Source: Pegea sp. RAD2-039 (Eukaryota > Chordata > Thaliacea > Salpida > Salpidae). From it: a DNA stretch of 64,000 nt. Position 1 is the first letter of the stretch, and each line of letters opens with the position of its first letter. The stretch is taken from assembly GCA_034620365.1 (NCBI GenBank), contig JAQGEQ010000124.1:1-64000 (forward strand). The letters run 5' to 3'. A model generated the notes under the pieces. The model was not told the origin of the DNA. It ran no database searches and worked only from the letters and a program-made list of their open reading frames with translations. The position numbers and the translations under genes are program-made. Of this stretch, positions 11,389 through 22,964 are shown piece after piece.

Positions 11389-12501
11389 TCAGTGCGTTTT
11401 AACCGCGATTGTTTGAAAAAGAAAAAAACAAAAACAAAAAGTCAGAAACGAAACAGAGATTGTTCCTAGAAGAGTATGATCCTGCTCTTTGGGATCATCC
11501 ACAAGATTTTCACTATGATCCTCTTCAATGACGTCATCAACAACGACGTCATCAACCACAGAGGTAGGATTAATATCGAAATAATTATCAGAAAGATCAA
11601 CAGATCTTACAGATCCGAAGAAATCAGTGATGAGGACTGAAGAAGGGTCTCGGAGGAAGAGATGAGTAGAAATCCCGACTGTAGAGACACATTGATACTT
11701 GGGACACACTTTAAACAGCTCCGAGAGGTTCTTCCGACTTCCTGGATGTATTCCTTCTAGAAATTCGAGAAGATGATAAGTATATCTGTCGATGATGTAG
11801 ACTCCGATCTTAGAATCAACATGATGAGAAAGTGAGTCTTCTCCAACTAATGAAGATGCAATTGAGATTATATTAGGAGTATAAAAATGTTGATACATGG
11901 ATGCTGCTTGACATGTGTCTATGACGAAGAGCAGTTCATTATATCTTCTCTTTTCCCACATCTGAGCAAACGCATCCGCAAGCTCTACATTTGATATCTC
12001 TTTCGAATCTTGAAATTTTAAGAATCCATCTCCCCCATGCCCTGTCATATACACTAAAACGTTACTCCCATCATCAGTATTTAAACGTTTTGATCTTGGA
12101 GTATCTTCCGGGAGTCGATCCGTTAGAACACGGATAAAATTTTCAACTGTGACGTCATAATCGCGATAATCAACTTCTACATCTGATCCATAGACATCAA
12201 TTGCTTGGTTACGATTGTTATAGACTGTCCCAGGACTTGGGTTTCTTGGGTTGCAGGCCATATCATCGCTTAGCATCAAAATGATTTGACTATCTGGGAT
12301 TCCAAGTCGTTTTACGCTTCTGTATATTGAGAGAGCATTTGCTATATGTCTGTAGTTGAACCAAAACCTTGAGGTGCAGACCAACACTGCCCAATTGTTG
12401 GAATGGGAACCAGTTTTAAAGGTTTTTTTGATTTCTCGGTGGATTGTTTCATCTAATGCAAATGCTGAAGAAACAAGAATTAAGAAATTTAAGAAATTCA
12501 T
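11389..12501 (-). CDS. PIGK: GPI-anchor transamidase catalytic subunit (PIG-K/GPI8), single exon
   Basis: C13-family cysteine protease, the catalytic subunit of the ER complex that cleaves the C-terminal signal of precursor proteins and attaches the GPI anchor. The 370-aa ORF has a signal peptide (first ~15 residues), the conserved NWAVLVCTSRFWFNYRH block, LSDDMACNPRNP, the catalytic His in GHGGDGFLKF and the catalytic Cys in FVIDTCQAA. A C-terminal hydrophobic segment (about 345-365) fits the family's membrane anchor. Human PIGK is slightly longer and its gene has many introns; here there are none. The linker before the membrane segment is Asp/Val-rich (VVDDVVVDDVIEED), partly because TGACGTC palindromes run through that reading frame. 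The ATG gives a good signal peptide, supporting this start. Confidence 0.97.
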   Translation of the reverse strand: MNFLNFLILVSSAFALDETIHREIKKTFKTGSHSNNWAVLVCTSRFWFNYRHIANALSIYRSVKRLGIPDSQIILMLSDDMACNPRNPSPGTVYNNRNQAIDVYGSDVEVDYRDYDVTVENFIRVLTDRLPEDTPRSKRLNTDDGSNVLVYMTGHGGDGFLKFQDSKEISNVELADAFAQMWEKRRYNELLFVIDTCQAASMYQHFYTPNIISIASSLVGEDSLSHHVDSKIGVYIIDRYTYHLLEFLEGIHPGSRKNLSELFKVCPKYQCVSTVGISTHLFLRDPSSVLITDFFGSVRSVDLSDNYFDINPTSVVDDVVVDDVIEEDHSENLVDDPKEQDHTLLGTISVSFLTFCFCFFLFQTIAVKTH

Positions 12502-12556
12502 TTTAAAATTTCATCTAAAAACTAAAAAGTTAGAATTAGTCTGGTCCAGAAGATGA

Positions 12557-15042
12557 TAACAGATGCCCAGATAGCTTTTTCATTTGATTTTATTATCAAT
12601 TGGGTTATTAAAAACACCAATTGTCTCAAATCATATTTTTAAAACACCATAATAGGTTTTAGGAAGCCAATAATATTTATATAGAGGTGTGAACCATACT
12701 TCTTAAGTATCACAGCAGATAGTACCAAATAATTCTCTACTCTACAAACAACTGAAAGATATAAAAGAAAAACTGACAAGAAAGTAAAGCAAGAAATATA
12801 TAAAAAATTCATTATTTTTTAAGCTACATTTCTGGAGCACTTTATTATTATCATATTCAGATTTCATAAAAAATAATTGTTTAAAGATTTATAAAGACCT
12901 TTAAAAGGTAATTCAAATAGTATAAATTTTATCATAATGTTTTATAGATCATAAAGTTTACCCACTAAGCATAAAACTTATCAAATAAATTACTGATACT
13001 GTGAATAATGTTCAATAACTCCTTTTTATACTAAAAATTAATCTTAAATTGAAAAACAAGTCATTAATGAACAGTTAAACTAAAATTTTCTTATAAAAGC
13101 AAAAATGTAAAAGCATAAGAGAAAAATTTTGACTAATTTGTAATTAATTTATAGATAAAGATTTAATTTTTACACCTTAAATTTAGGTTAAATATTAATA
13201 AATTTGACATAAAAGCCTTATTTATATATAAATTAAATAAATACCAATTTATTATGAAGTCTTTAAACAATCAAAAGCAATTTTAAAAATAATTCAATTG
13301 TATGCTAATCAAATATTTAACTTAACTTGTTTTAAAAAGTTTCATTTTAAAAGGAAAAATTAAGATCAAGTCTAAAAAATGGCAAAATATATAATTTTTG
13401 TAAAAAAAATAATTTGACAAACTTATTCAGTTAAAATTATGAAAACTATTATTTATGATATAATAATATTATTTATAAAACCGATCTAAAAAGTTTATAA
13501 AATAATCTAAATAGAAAAGAAAAAGTTTAACTACATATAAAATGAAATTATAAATTTAAAATAATAGTTTTTATATTTAAAGAAATATCTGATGCATTTG
13601 AATAAAGTAATAAAATAGAAAATTTTTACACTTGCAAATCTAATTTGTGACAATTTTTAATTATCAATCTCAATTTTTTTTTAATAAAATGAAAAAATAA
13701 CAGATATTTGTTGAAATTTAGATTTCATTGAATTAAAAACAAAAAAACGCGCAAAGGAATAGTAATGATTGAAACAAAGACATAACTAAATATTAAGAAT
13801 AATATTTTTCATTAATTATAAGTATTATATATTAAAGTTTAGAAATATTTATAAAAAATGTAAACAAAATTTGAAACGGAGTCTTAAACTTGAAGTCAAA
13901 GAAAACAAACAAAATGTCCATAGCAATGAAAGTGAGACAAAATGAGTTTTTTTTTCTATTTTTAAATTTACTTATTTAAAAACTTTTACTTCTAGCTTGA
14001 AAATTATATAATTTGAGAAAAATATTTGTTAGATTGTTGTAAAAAAAAATTTCACTGCCTTGTTTCATTTAGAAAATTTTTTTTTTCTCAACAGCTAAAT
14101 AGATGAATATTTGCCGATTTTAAAAGAAAATATTCTTGCAATCGTTAAGCAGGAGTATAAAAATGTTTGAGTTACTAAAATCTTTGATTGTAGATAATAT
14201 ATAAACTCAGCTGTATTGATAATATAACCATATATTCTTATCAATTTTGTATTTTAAAAATAGTTTCCCTTTAGTTATTTAGTAAGTTTACAAACTAAAA
14301 TACTGATTTAAATACCGAGCTATTATTTATTTGACTAATTTTTTTTATAAAATGTTTAATTTTAATTGCAGTAATGTCAGGTTAATAAAATATCTGCGTT
14401 CTATATAAAAATAAAATAAGTATAAAAACTAATTCATTAAAGTGAACTACATACAACTGTACGTGTCAAATTTAGAAAAATTCTGAAACCTAATATATGC
14501 AGAACAATATTTTTGATATTTTTCAGTTTAGTATTAATCAAATTAAAAAACTTTAGTTGCTTTTTTTAACAAAAATACTTTTACGTAGTTTCACTAAAGT
14601 TTCACTAAAGGGAATTTTAATTATTTATGCAAGCTTTCATCCAGTATTCTGCTTACTTTCATAATCAGATTTTCTTATTTTTCATTAGTTGTTTTTACTT
14701 CTGTAATGTTATCATAAATATACTTTAAAATCGTCATTTTGAAAGTGTAAAATATCACTTTTTTTAGGTTTAAATAATTCTATCTACCTTAATCATCTTT
14801 ATATTTTAACTTTGCTTATTTTTTAAATCTAAAATAAAATTTGTTCTTATTCTTTTGTTTTTTTTATTAAATTTTCAACAGATCTATAATTAGAAAATCA
14901 TTTATAATACCTTTTTATCTAAATTTTATTAAATAAATTAATCTTGATATTTAGCAATTATTAAATTATTATATATACTTTTATATAAACTTTAATATTT
15001 TATGAAATATTTAACCTGAAAACTTTTTGTAGATTTTCAATA
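12557..15042. other. Long AT-rich intergenic stretch
   Basis: About 2.5 kb between divergent PIGK and ZFYVE19. It must include both promoters. No ORF, RNA gene, repeat family or TGACGTCA palindrome is visible; poly-A and poly-T runs are common. Confidence 0.6.
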
Positions 15043-18000
15043 ATGTCTGCAGCAAATAAGTGTTTCTTTTGTCTTTCAAAATTCAGTATTTTTAAGAAAC
15101 AGGTAATAATATTTAATCAAATTAAATAATATTTATTTTTATGACTCAATAACTTTTGAATTGACTCATAGCTGACTTATTAAATGTTCAAATAACTTTT
15201 GATTGTATTTTAGAAAAAATAATTTTTTTAAAGAATTTTTATCTATTTATATTTATGAATAATTTGTAATCTTATAATTTATTTATCAATTTCTGATTTT
15301 GAATCTATTTACTACTTTTACTACTAATTTTACTACTTTGATTTTCTACTTTATATTTATTCCTTTTTAATTTAATTAGTTTGTATTTGTATTCTATAAT
15401 AACTATTTATAATTCAAATATTTTTAAGTTTTATAATTAACTTTATAATAAAAGTTTTTTTACTTATTATAAATTCAAATAGTTTTTATAATTTTACTTT
15501 TTCTTTAACCATTAAAAAATTTGTTCAAATAAAGTAAAACTAAAGTTTGAACTCTATAAATTATTCATAAGTTAAAAAAATCATTCATAATTTATATATA
15601 AATAAACTGAAAACAAATTTATAATTATTTTTCAGCTACAATGTAAGAATTGTGGATACGCTGCTTGCTCAGATTGTTTACCTCATAAACTATCTCTTAA
15701 AGGAATGGAATTACAAAGAGTTTGCAGAAAATGTTATAAAGATTTAACAACCAACAAAGAAAATGATGGAAGAGTTTCACCTCCAGCAAATTTTAAAAGG
15801 TTTTTGAGTTTTAAAATTAGATGAACAAGTTTTAAGTTTATCTTGATGACTAATTTTAAGTTGTTTTTTTATTGGCTTGTCTATAAGTTACTTTGTTTAC
15901 AAATTAATATTTGTTTAAAGTAGATTAAAGTTTAATAAAAAACCATATTTAGTATTTTTATCTGGTTTAGTTTAGATGTTTTAACTGATATAAATAAATC
16001 TCAAATTAAATTTTCCACTTCATGTTAATCAAATCTAACCTTTAATCTTACATCTTCATCTTTAAGATGTATTTGATGTTTATCAACTTTTTCATCAGAT
16101 TTTTATCATCTTTCAACTGATCTTTTTTATAGACATCTTCAATCTGTAGAATCTTCAAATTTGAAGTCTTCAACTTTTGATGAAGATCAAGATTTTGAAA
16201 AAAGACTGCAGAAGTTAAAAGAAGGTTCAGAGCCTCCTAAAGGTAGGACTCTCAATCTACGCTCATAACCTCTCATAACTTCTTTTGTTCATTCTGATAT
16301 CTTCTTTTGAAGATCAAATTATGATTTCTTCTTCTAATTCTTCTGATCTTTAAACTCTATAACCACTTGTATCAGAGTTACATCAGTTTGTTTTGATATC
16401 TTCCATCTCATCAAGATCAAAATATGATTTCTTCTAATTATTGTGATCTTCAAACTCTCTAACAACTTGTATCAGAGTTACATCTGTTTGTTTTGATATC
16501 TTCTATCTCTTTAAGATCAAAATATGATTTCTTCTAATTCTTCTGATGTTCAAACTTTCTAATCACTTGTATCAGAGTTACATCTGTTTGTTTTGATATC
16601 TTCCATCTCTTTAAAATCAAAATATGATTTCTTTTTCTAATTATTCTGATCTTCAAACTCTCTAACCACTTGTATCAGAGTTACATCAGTTTGTTTTGAT
16701 ATCTTCCATCTCATCAAGATCAAAATATGATTTCTTCTAATTATTCTGATCTTCAAACTTTCTAACCACTTGTATCAGAGTTACATCTGTTTGTTTTGAT
16801 ATCTTCCATCTCTTTAAAATCAAAATATGATTTCTTTTTCTAATTATTCTGATCTTCAAACTCTCTAACCACTTGTATCAGAGTTACATCAGTTTGTTTT
16901 GATATCTTCCATCTCATCAAGATTAAAATATGATTTCTTCTAATTATTCTGATCTTCAAACTTTCTAACCACTTGTATCAGAGCTACATCAGTTTGTTTT
17001 GATATCTTCCATCTCTTTAAGATCAAAATATGATTTCTTCTAATTATTCTGATCTTCAAACTTTCTAACCACTTGTATCAGAGCTACATCAGTTTGTTTT
17101 GATATCTTCCATCTCTTTCAGATCAATTTAATATATTTCAAAACTTCTAAAAAAAATTCCAATCTTCTAACAAAGACTTCTTCTTTTTTCTCTTTAATCT
17201 CAACCTTTAGCTCCTTAATGACGTCATCACCTCTCGCGCAGATATATCAATGAGTGAACTTGAAACACGTGCGCGCAACTTAACAACAAATCTCCATCCA
17301 ACCGTGACTGCCGAAGAACTTCAATCTCGTCTCGACAAGTTGAAGGGAAATCCCCTTCCACCAGCAATCCGCGTCCTCAGTATCAAGGTGAAACCCAAAA
17401 TGGCTTTTAGAAAAATGTCTTTTTACGAAAATGTTTTTTTTACGAAAATGGCTTTTGACAAAACAAAACTTTTAGAAGCGAACTGCTGAACCTGACCAAC
17501 CTTCTACATCATCAGCTACGTCATCAACGCCCGAAGATGACGTCACGCAGATAAAAAAACTCATTCGTCAGTACACTGATGACGCCTTTGACTTTACGCC
17601 TTCAAAAGGTAACAACCAATCAGCTGTCTGCTTCGATAACGCGTGTATGACGTCACAGGTAATCCAGTTGATGACCTCATCAGTAAAGCGATGTTGGAAG
17701 TGGAACAAATTGAAGCAGAAGACAAAGAAATTGAAGAAATGCAAAAAAGAGTAAAAAATCTGGGTAAGTGATGACGTCACCAAGTGATGACGTCATTGAT
17801 GATGTGTTTGTAGGTTTTAATCGTGCTGAGATGGACGATGAAACTGCAAGATTAATTGAGAAGATCTTAGAGGAAGATCGGATCGAATCTTTGAATCCAA
17901 GATCTGATGAAGTCTCGGATGTTGATAAAAAGATAAAAAAGTTTGAAAATTTTTATTTAATCTTTCAATTTAGATTTGGTTAAATTGTTCCTCATCTTAG

Positions 18001-19016
18001 GGACCTTTTAGCTAGGGATCTCCTAATTGATCTCAAAGATCAGATCCTGATCCAACATCCATTTTAATCTTTTATTTCTTCTTAAAAAGTTATATTCTTG
18101 AATTAGTTGAAATATAAGAAAATTTATCAGCGAATTTCGAAAAGTTTTGTAATCTTAAATTTTAAAAAAGACTTTTTTTGAAAGTTGAGATTTCCAATGA
18201 AGTCTGATGATTTCAAAATTAAATCAAAAATTTAACTAAATCTTTCAATCAAAATTCATTCATCTTCAACATGAAACTAACCTCTAAATGACGCTATTTA
18301 TCAACTAACTACATCTTCTTATATTTGTGTCTTTTTATCTGATATCTGAAGATTTTATCTGAATACTTGAAGATAAACTTCATCAACCAGTTTCTGAATA
18401 AAAAGATTAAAATCTATAAAAGATGTTTTCATAATTTAATAAATTAAATATTTATTTATAAAATATTATCTTAAAAGTTGTCTATTTATATTATAAATTA
18501 CAGAATAGATATATATTCGAATAATTATTATAAATACCAAAGAAATCATCAAAGTAACTAATTTTTAAAAATATTTTCTAATTTATTGAAAAACAAAAAT
18601 TTAAATATTCAAATCTTGAAACTCTTCAACCTCTAAAAGAATATAATGAAAGACCCACACTGTCCTAGACTGTCCCAGGTCACCGGGCTGAGTCACCAAA
18701 CAGGATTTCAAGGGACTCTTCACTAGAATCTTCCATCTACTGATTAGGAAAATAACAAATTTAAGAAACTTGATTTTCAAAAAAATAAAATTATTAAAAA
18801 AGTCTTTAAATATTTGAAAAAGTTTAAATCTTCCACAGATCTGATGATGAAGAAGATGAATTTCCTTGGTGTTATATGTGTAATGATGATGCTACAATAC
18901 GATGTCTTACTTGTGAAGATCTTTACTGTAAAAGATGTTTTAAGGAGGTACACAGTGAAAAGGGGATGAAGGATCATCAAAATGAGGTCTTTAAACCTCC
19001 AAAGAGGCTCTCTTAA
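15043..19016 (+). CDS. ZFYVE19: ZFYVE19/ANCHR-like FYVE-finger abscission regulator, eight exons
   Basis: In animals ANCHR holds VPS4 at the midbody to delay abscission (NoCut checkpoint). Exons (plus): 15043-15102, 15636-15799, 16133-16242, 17242-17387, 17476-17608, 17659-17763, 17814-17940, 18839-19016; phases agree and give 320 aa. The N-terminal FYVE-like finger has CFFC, CKNCGYAACSDC and CRKC zinc pairs. Then follow MSELETRARNL and a RLDKLKGNPLP segment (MIM-like region of the family), an acidic helical middle, and a C-terminal B-box-like finger with FPWCYMCNDDATIRCLTC, CKRCF and KDHQ. Order and spacing match ANCHR. Intron 3 carries about eight units of the 103-bp satellite in reverse orientation. 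The stop codon lies in a short tandem duplication (19001-19052). Confidence 0.92.
16290..17130. repeat. Same ~103-bp satellite, about eight units, reverse orientation, in ZFYVE19 intron 3
   Basis: Units read as the reverse complement of the 7.1-10.4 kb array (TTTGATATCTTCCATCTC, then TCTAACCACTTGTATCAGAG). Since ZFYVE19 is on the plus strand, the pyrimidine-rich strand is again the transcribed sense. Confidence 0.95.
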
Positions 19017-19554
19017 AAGTCTTCTTCCAAAGAGGCTCTCTTAAAAGTCTTCTTGTGTCTTTTCTGGTGATCTTAACATCTTCTTCTTATTCAATCTTTT
19101 AATTATGTTTCTTTTCAAAGATTTGCACAAAAGTGAAATTAAAAAGTTTTTTTTTTTGAATTTTTTTAATTTCAAATCAATTTTAGTTTGATAAATAAAT
19201 CAATAATTTATTTTATAAATATTTATATATTTATTTATAAATCTTGTAATTAAATCAATGATTAATTTTATAAATATTTATATATTTATTTATAAATCTT
19301 GTAATTAAATCAATAATTTATTTTTGATTCTAAAAATCTATTTAGAAATAAAAATTAATTTTCCGAGTTTTATTTAACTTTTTAAAAATCATATTAAAAA
19401 TTCAGCTTCAATTTAAACAATTAATAAAAGAAATAAATTCAAATTTACCACCAATCAAATCAGTTATTTAAATTATGATAATTTGTTTAATTAAAAATAG
19501 AATAGAATATTTTCGAATTAGAATTTTAACTAAAAAAAAATGTAAAAAAAATTA
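19017..19554. other. AT-rich intergenic sequence
   Basis: Begins with a 27-bp duplication of the ZFYVE19 stop region, then an approximate direct repeat of a TATATATTTATTTATAAATC segment around 19210-19320. No gene is seen. Confidence 0.5.
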
Positions 19555-19636
19555 TGGCAGCGGTGGGATTCGAACCCACGCCATCGAAATGACTGGTGCC
19601 TTAAACCAGCGCCTTAGACCGCTCGGCCACGCTACC
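19555..19636 (-). tRNA. tRNA-Leu (AAG)
   Basis: 82-nt class II tRNA on the minus strand. The acceptor pairs GGTAGCG with CGCTGCC, the discriminator is A, the anticodon stem CTGGT/ACCAG encloses loop TTAAGGC (anticodon AAG), and there is a variable arm and GGTTCGAATCC T-arm. A T-run follows on the minus strand for pol III termination. A second copy lies at 52213-52294. Confidence 0.95.
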
Positions 19637-20110
19637 TTACGATATCTAATTAGATTTATTTAATTTATTAAAAATAGTTGGATTTAGTTTTGACTAGAGT
19701 TCTGAAAAATGTTTTTAACTTGCAAAGACTTTTTATATTATAGTTTTTATCTCATTCAAAACTGTTTAATGTTTCAACAATTTAGTTTTTATTTGAATCA
19801 AACAAGAATTGAATAAAACATTTCTTTATTTTTGTTGTTAAAATTCCACAACACAAAATGATTTTAGAAAAAATACAAAAAAGTGTAGAATATTGTTGTT
19901 AATATTATTGTAGAAAAATAACTTAACAATAAAAAACAAACGGAAATTAACTTTTCAGGTTGTTAAATTTTAAAACTAATTTTCAGATTTAAAAATTTTA
20001 TTAAAATTTAAAATTTTTTAACTTGAAACACTTTCACAAAAGTTGTTTGCTCTTTGCTGATCTTGATCCCTTAGAAGTTCTTGAAAGTCTTCCTTCTAAG
20101 ATTTAGATCT
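19637..20110. other. AT-rich intergenic sequence
   Basis: Between the tRNA and the next minus-strand coding exon, so it probably contains that gene's 3' UTR. No other feature is visible. Confidence 0.5.
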
Positions 20111-21284
20111 TCATCTCTTAGGGAGCAATCCCAAAGCAGTCTTTATCTGATATTCAGCACAAAGTCTCGAAATTTCGCGACCATAAGGGTCATCTGGGGC
20201 ACCCGGATACATTTGTGGGGCAAAACGACCCATTAAGGGTCTCAAATTAGGTATGAAAGGACCACAGAGTCTTGGTTGCGGTCCACAAAGTTCAAGCGGT
20301 CCAATTGATCGTCCATCTGGTCGGAATGGACCAGGAAATATTTGTGGTCCATAAATAGGTCGAGGGCAGTTGAAATTGGGCGCGAAACCTCGATCTGACG
20401 TCATCGTACTTTGCGGTCTGATGACGTCATGGTTTTTCTCGCCAGGAGGCGCTGTTGGTGTTTCGGTTTGATTCGATGTAGTGACGTCATCATTGAGATT
20501 TTGTCGCTGGAGTTCACGAATTCGGCGATAAGAAAATTTGGGCAAATTCGAAAATGGCCTCTGAAAATATAAACTTTTTTAAAAATCAACTTTTTATAAA
20601 TAATAATTAATAATTTATAATAATAATTATAATAATAAAATATAATACAATAAATTTAATATAATATTTTCAAAATATATTTGACCTTTAAGTTAATTTA
20701 CTGAAGTTTTTATTGAATTTTTTAGCTAGGTGTTCTTTTTCGAGGAGTTTTTAAAATTCAAAGTATTTTGTTGTTATATTTAAAAAATATATTCCAAATC
20801 TCTTTTTACAATTTCCATTTTGAAAATTTACTTTTTTTATTTCAGTTTATTTAAAAAAGGAAAAAGTTTTACAAAATGTTTTTCTAATTGAAGAATTTTT
20901 ATTCGAAAAATGCAAAGTTTAAAAAGATATTTTTGTCAAAGTTTTAATTAAAAGAATATTTTTTATATAATTTCAAATCGACAATTTTTATTCTATATAA
21001 AATAATATTTATTATTTATTATTTGTATGAAATTATTATTTCTATAAAATAAATGTTCTCTTTATAACATATTTTCTTAATTGACTAAAAAAGAAAAATT
21101 ATTTGTTTAACTTATTTTGCTACTTTCATAAAACTTTTTTAAAAAATAAAATAAACAGAAAAAATAATGAGAAAATAATTTCGTGTTTTGATTTAAAGAA
21201 ATACAAATAGAGAAAATGATTTGTTATATGCAATAATACATAATAAGTATTTATAAATTATATCTAAGCTGGAAATACAGACAT

Positions 21285-21358
<74 letters not shown>

Positions 21359-21804
21359 CTTTTTTTATTTATTTTTTAATTATCCGAAAATAAAGCAAAA
21401 TATAAAGTACACGACTAATTAAACAACAAAAAATATTTTAAGTAATTTTACCAATTAAAAAAATAGTTTATATTTAGACGGATTCAAATAATAATTTATT
21501 TCTAAAAACTTTTATCTATTTGAAAATGTTGAGTTTTGTCTAAATCATATTCAGGTTTCAGATAAACCGTAAAAGAATAAATCGTTGAAAAAAGTTGTCT
21601 TTAAATGAATTTTTTTGATGTCTATATTCTTATAAATGAAAAAGTTTCAAATGAGAGTCTCAAAAATTAAAAAAGAATTTCTATTTGCTTTTTACGAGAT
21701 TATATTGAAGAAAAATAATTTCAATAATTTATATTCACAAAAATTTATATAAAATAAATATCTATTTAACTTACTTTTGATATTTCAATTCGTTTTTCAT
21801 TCAT
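20111..21804 (-). CDS. Unrecognised Pro/Gly-rich protein, two coding exons
   Basis: Not recognised. Exons (minus): 21775-21804 (start MNEKRIEISK) and 20111-20560; donor GTAAGT and acceptor TTTTCAG join in phase 0 to give about 159 aa. The upstream part of exon 1 stays open in the same frame for ten more codons, so an earlier start is possible. The N-terminus is basic and helical (KFSYRRIRELQRQNLN). The middle is rich in Pro and Gly (GPQIFPGPFRPDGRS, CGPFIPNLRP). The C-terminus RLCAEYQIKTALGLLPKR looks helical. No signal peptide or membrane segment. Codons in the second exon are much less AT-rich than the flanks, and TGACGTCA palindromes encode its DDVTTS and MTSD segments. A plus-strand tRNA-Asn lies in the intron. 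It may be a lineage-specific protein. Confidence 0.6.
21285..21358 (+). tRNA. tRNA-Asn (GTT)
   Basis: 74-nt cloverleaf: acceptor GTCTCCG with CGGGGAC, anticodon arm TCGGCTGTTAACCGA (anticodon GTT), T-arm GGTTCAAGCC, then a T-run terminator. Identical in sequence to the copy at 37783-37856. It lies in the intron of the minus-strand gene at 20.1-21.8 kb, antisense to it. Confidence 0.97.
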
Positions 21805-22504
21805 TTTTTTAGATTGTCCAAATATACCGATTTCTTCATTTTATAAATTTTTTAATTTTCTGCAATTTGTAATTTCAGTTGTTAAACCATTAATAGTGAC
21901 GTCATACTAATTATTGAAGATACAGTCACAACTTAATAAAACAATTTGGACTTTTTCATTTTTGGAACGCATTTATTATTTTGTTTTTATTATTTATTTT
22001 ATATTTCTATTATTGTTGATAATTTAAATGAAGAAAAAAAGAATTAAATATAGAAAATATTTTGAGTCTAATTTGGATATTATTTATTAAAATGTTTAGA
22101 AGAAATATCAATATAAACTATTTAATGTGAATTCTACTATAATATAGATCTATAAAAATAATCTTATTTAAAAAAAAATATTTTTTACTAAAAGCTTTCA
22201 ATCTAAAAAACTCTTTTTAATATTTGCAAAAATTTTCGATTTCTAAAATATCTTTAAAAGAAATTTAATTTAAAATTAAAAAATTGAAAAATATTCTTTT
22301 GATTAAAGATTGAAGATTCTTCTCTTTTCGAAGAAGAAATCCGAAATAAATCCTTAAAAATCGTTTCAAATATTTATCAAATAATAAAATAAATAAATAT
22401 AATAAATAAAATAATAAAATACTTTTATCATATTTTTTTGATTTTTATATAATATAAACTGATCTTAAAATATTTAAATATTAAATAAAAAAAAATTCAT
22501 TTAC

Positions 22505-22619
22505 ATCAAAGAAAAGAAAATAGATGATTTTAGTCTTTTGCCTCTCATGTCAGAGAGCCTTATATCATCATCACATCCAGAATGTCGGAGCAAAGAAAAA
22601 TTCACATTGTAATTTTCTA
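22505..22619 (-). CDS. Possible orphan coding exon
   Basis: Between an acceptor (ATAATTTTAG) and a donor (GAT|GTAAAT), the minus strand has one open frame of 38 codons reading NFSLLRHSGCDDDIRLSDMR and then basic residues. Sequence around it is far more AT-rich. It does not join in phase to the exon at 21775-21804, so it may be an upstream exon of that gene with a missed junction, or belong elsewhere. No family recognised. Confidence 0.3.
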
Positions 22620-22964
22620 CTAAAATTATCATTTGAATATTTTATAAAAATATTAAATAAACTTTTTTGTAAAAATTAAATTAAAAGCTTTTCAAATAAA
22701 ATGTATTTTCAAAGCATATCTGTTGAAACTTAAAAAGTAATAATTTTCTTAGCAGAAATACTAGACGTGAAGATAATTTTAAAGATGTTGATTTACTTGT
22801 GTGTCCTCAAATTGAATAAAAATTGAAATATTTTCGAAATTACGAATTTATAACAAAATTGGTTTCTTGGTTTCTTTGTATAAAAATAAAAAATTCACTT
22901 TCGTTTCGTTTGATAAATAAATTTTCACAGAAAAATATTTTATTCAAATTCTAAAACGAAATCT

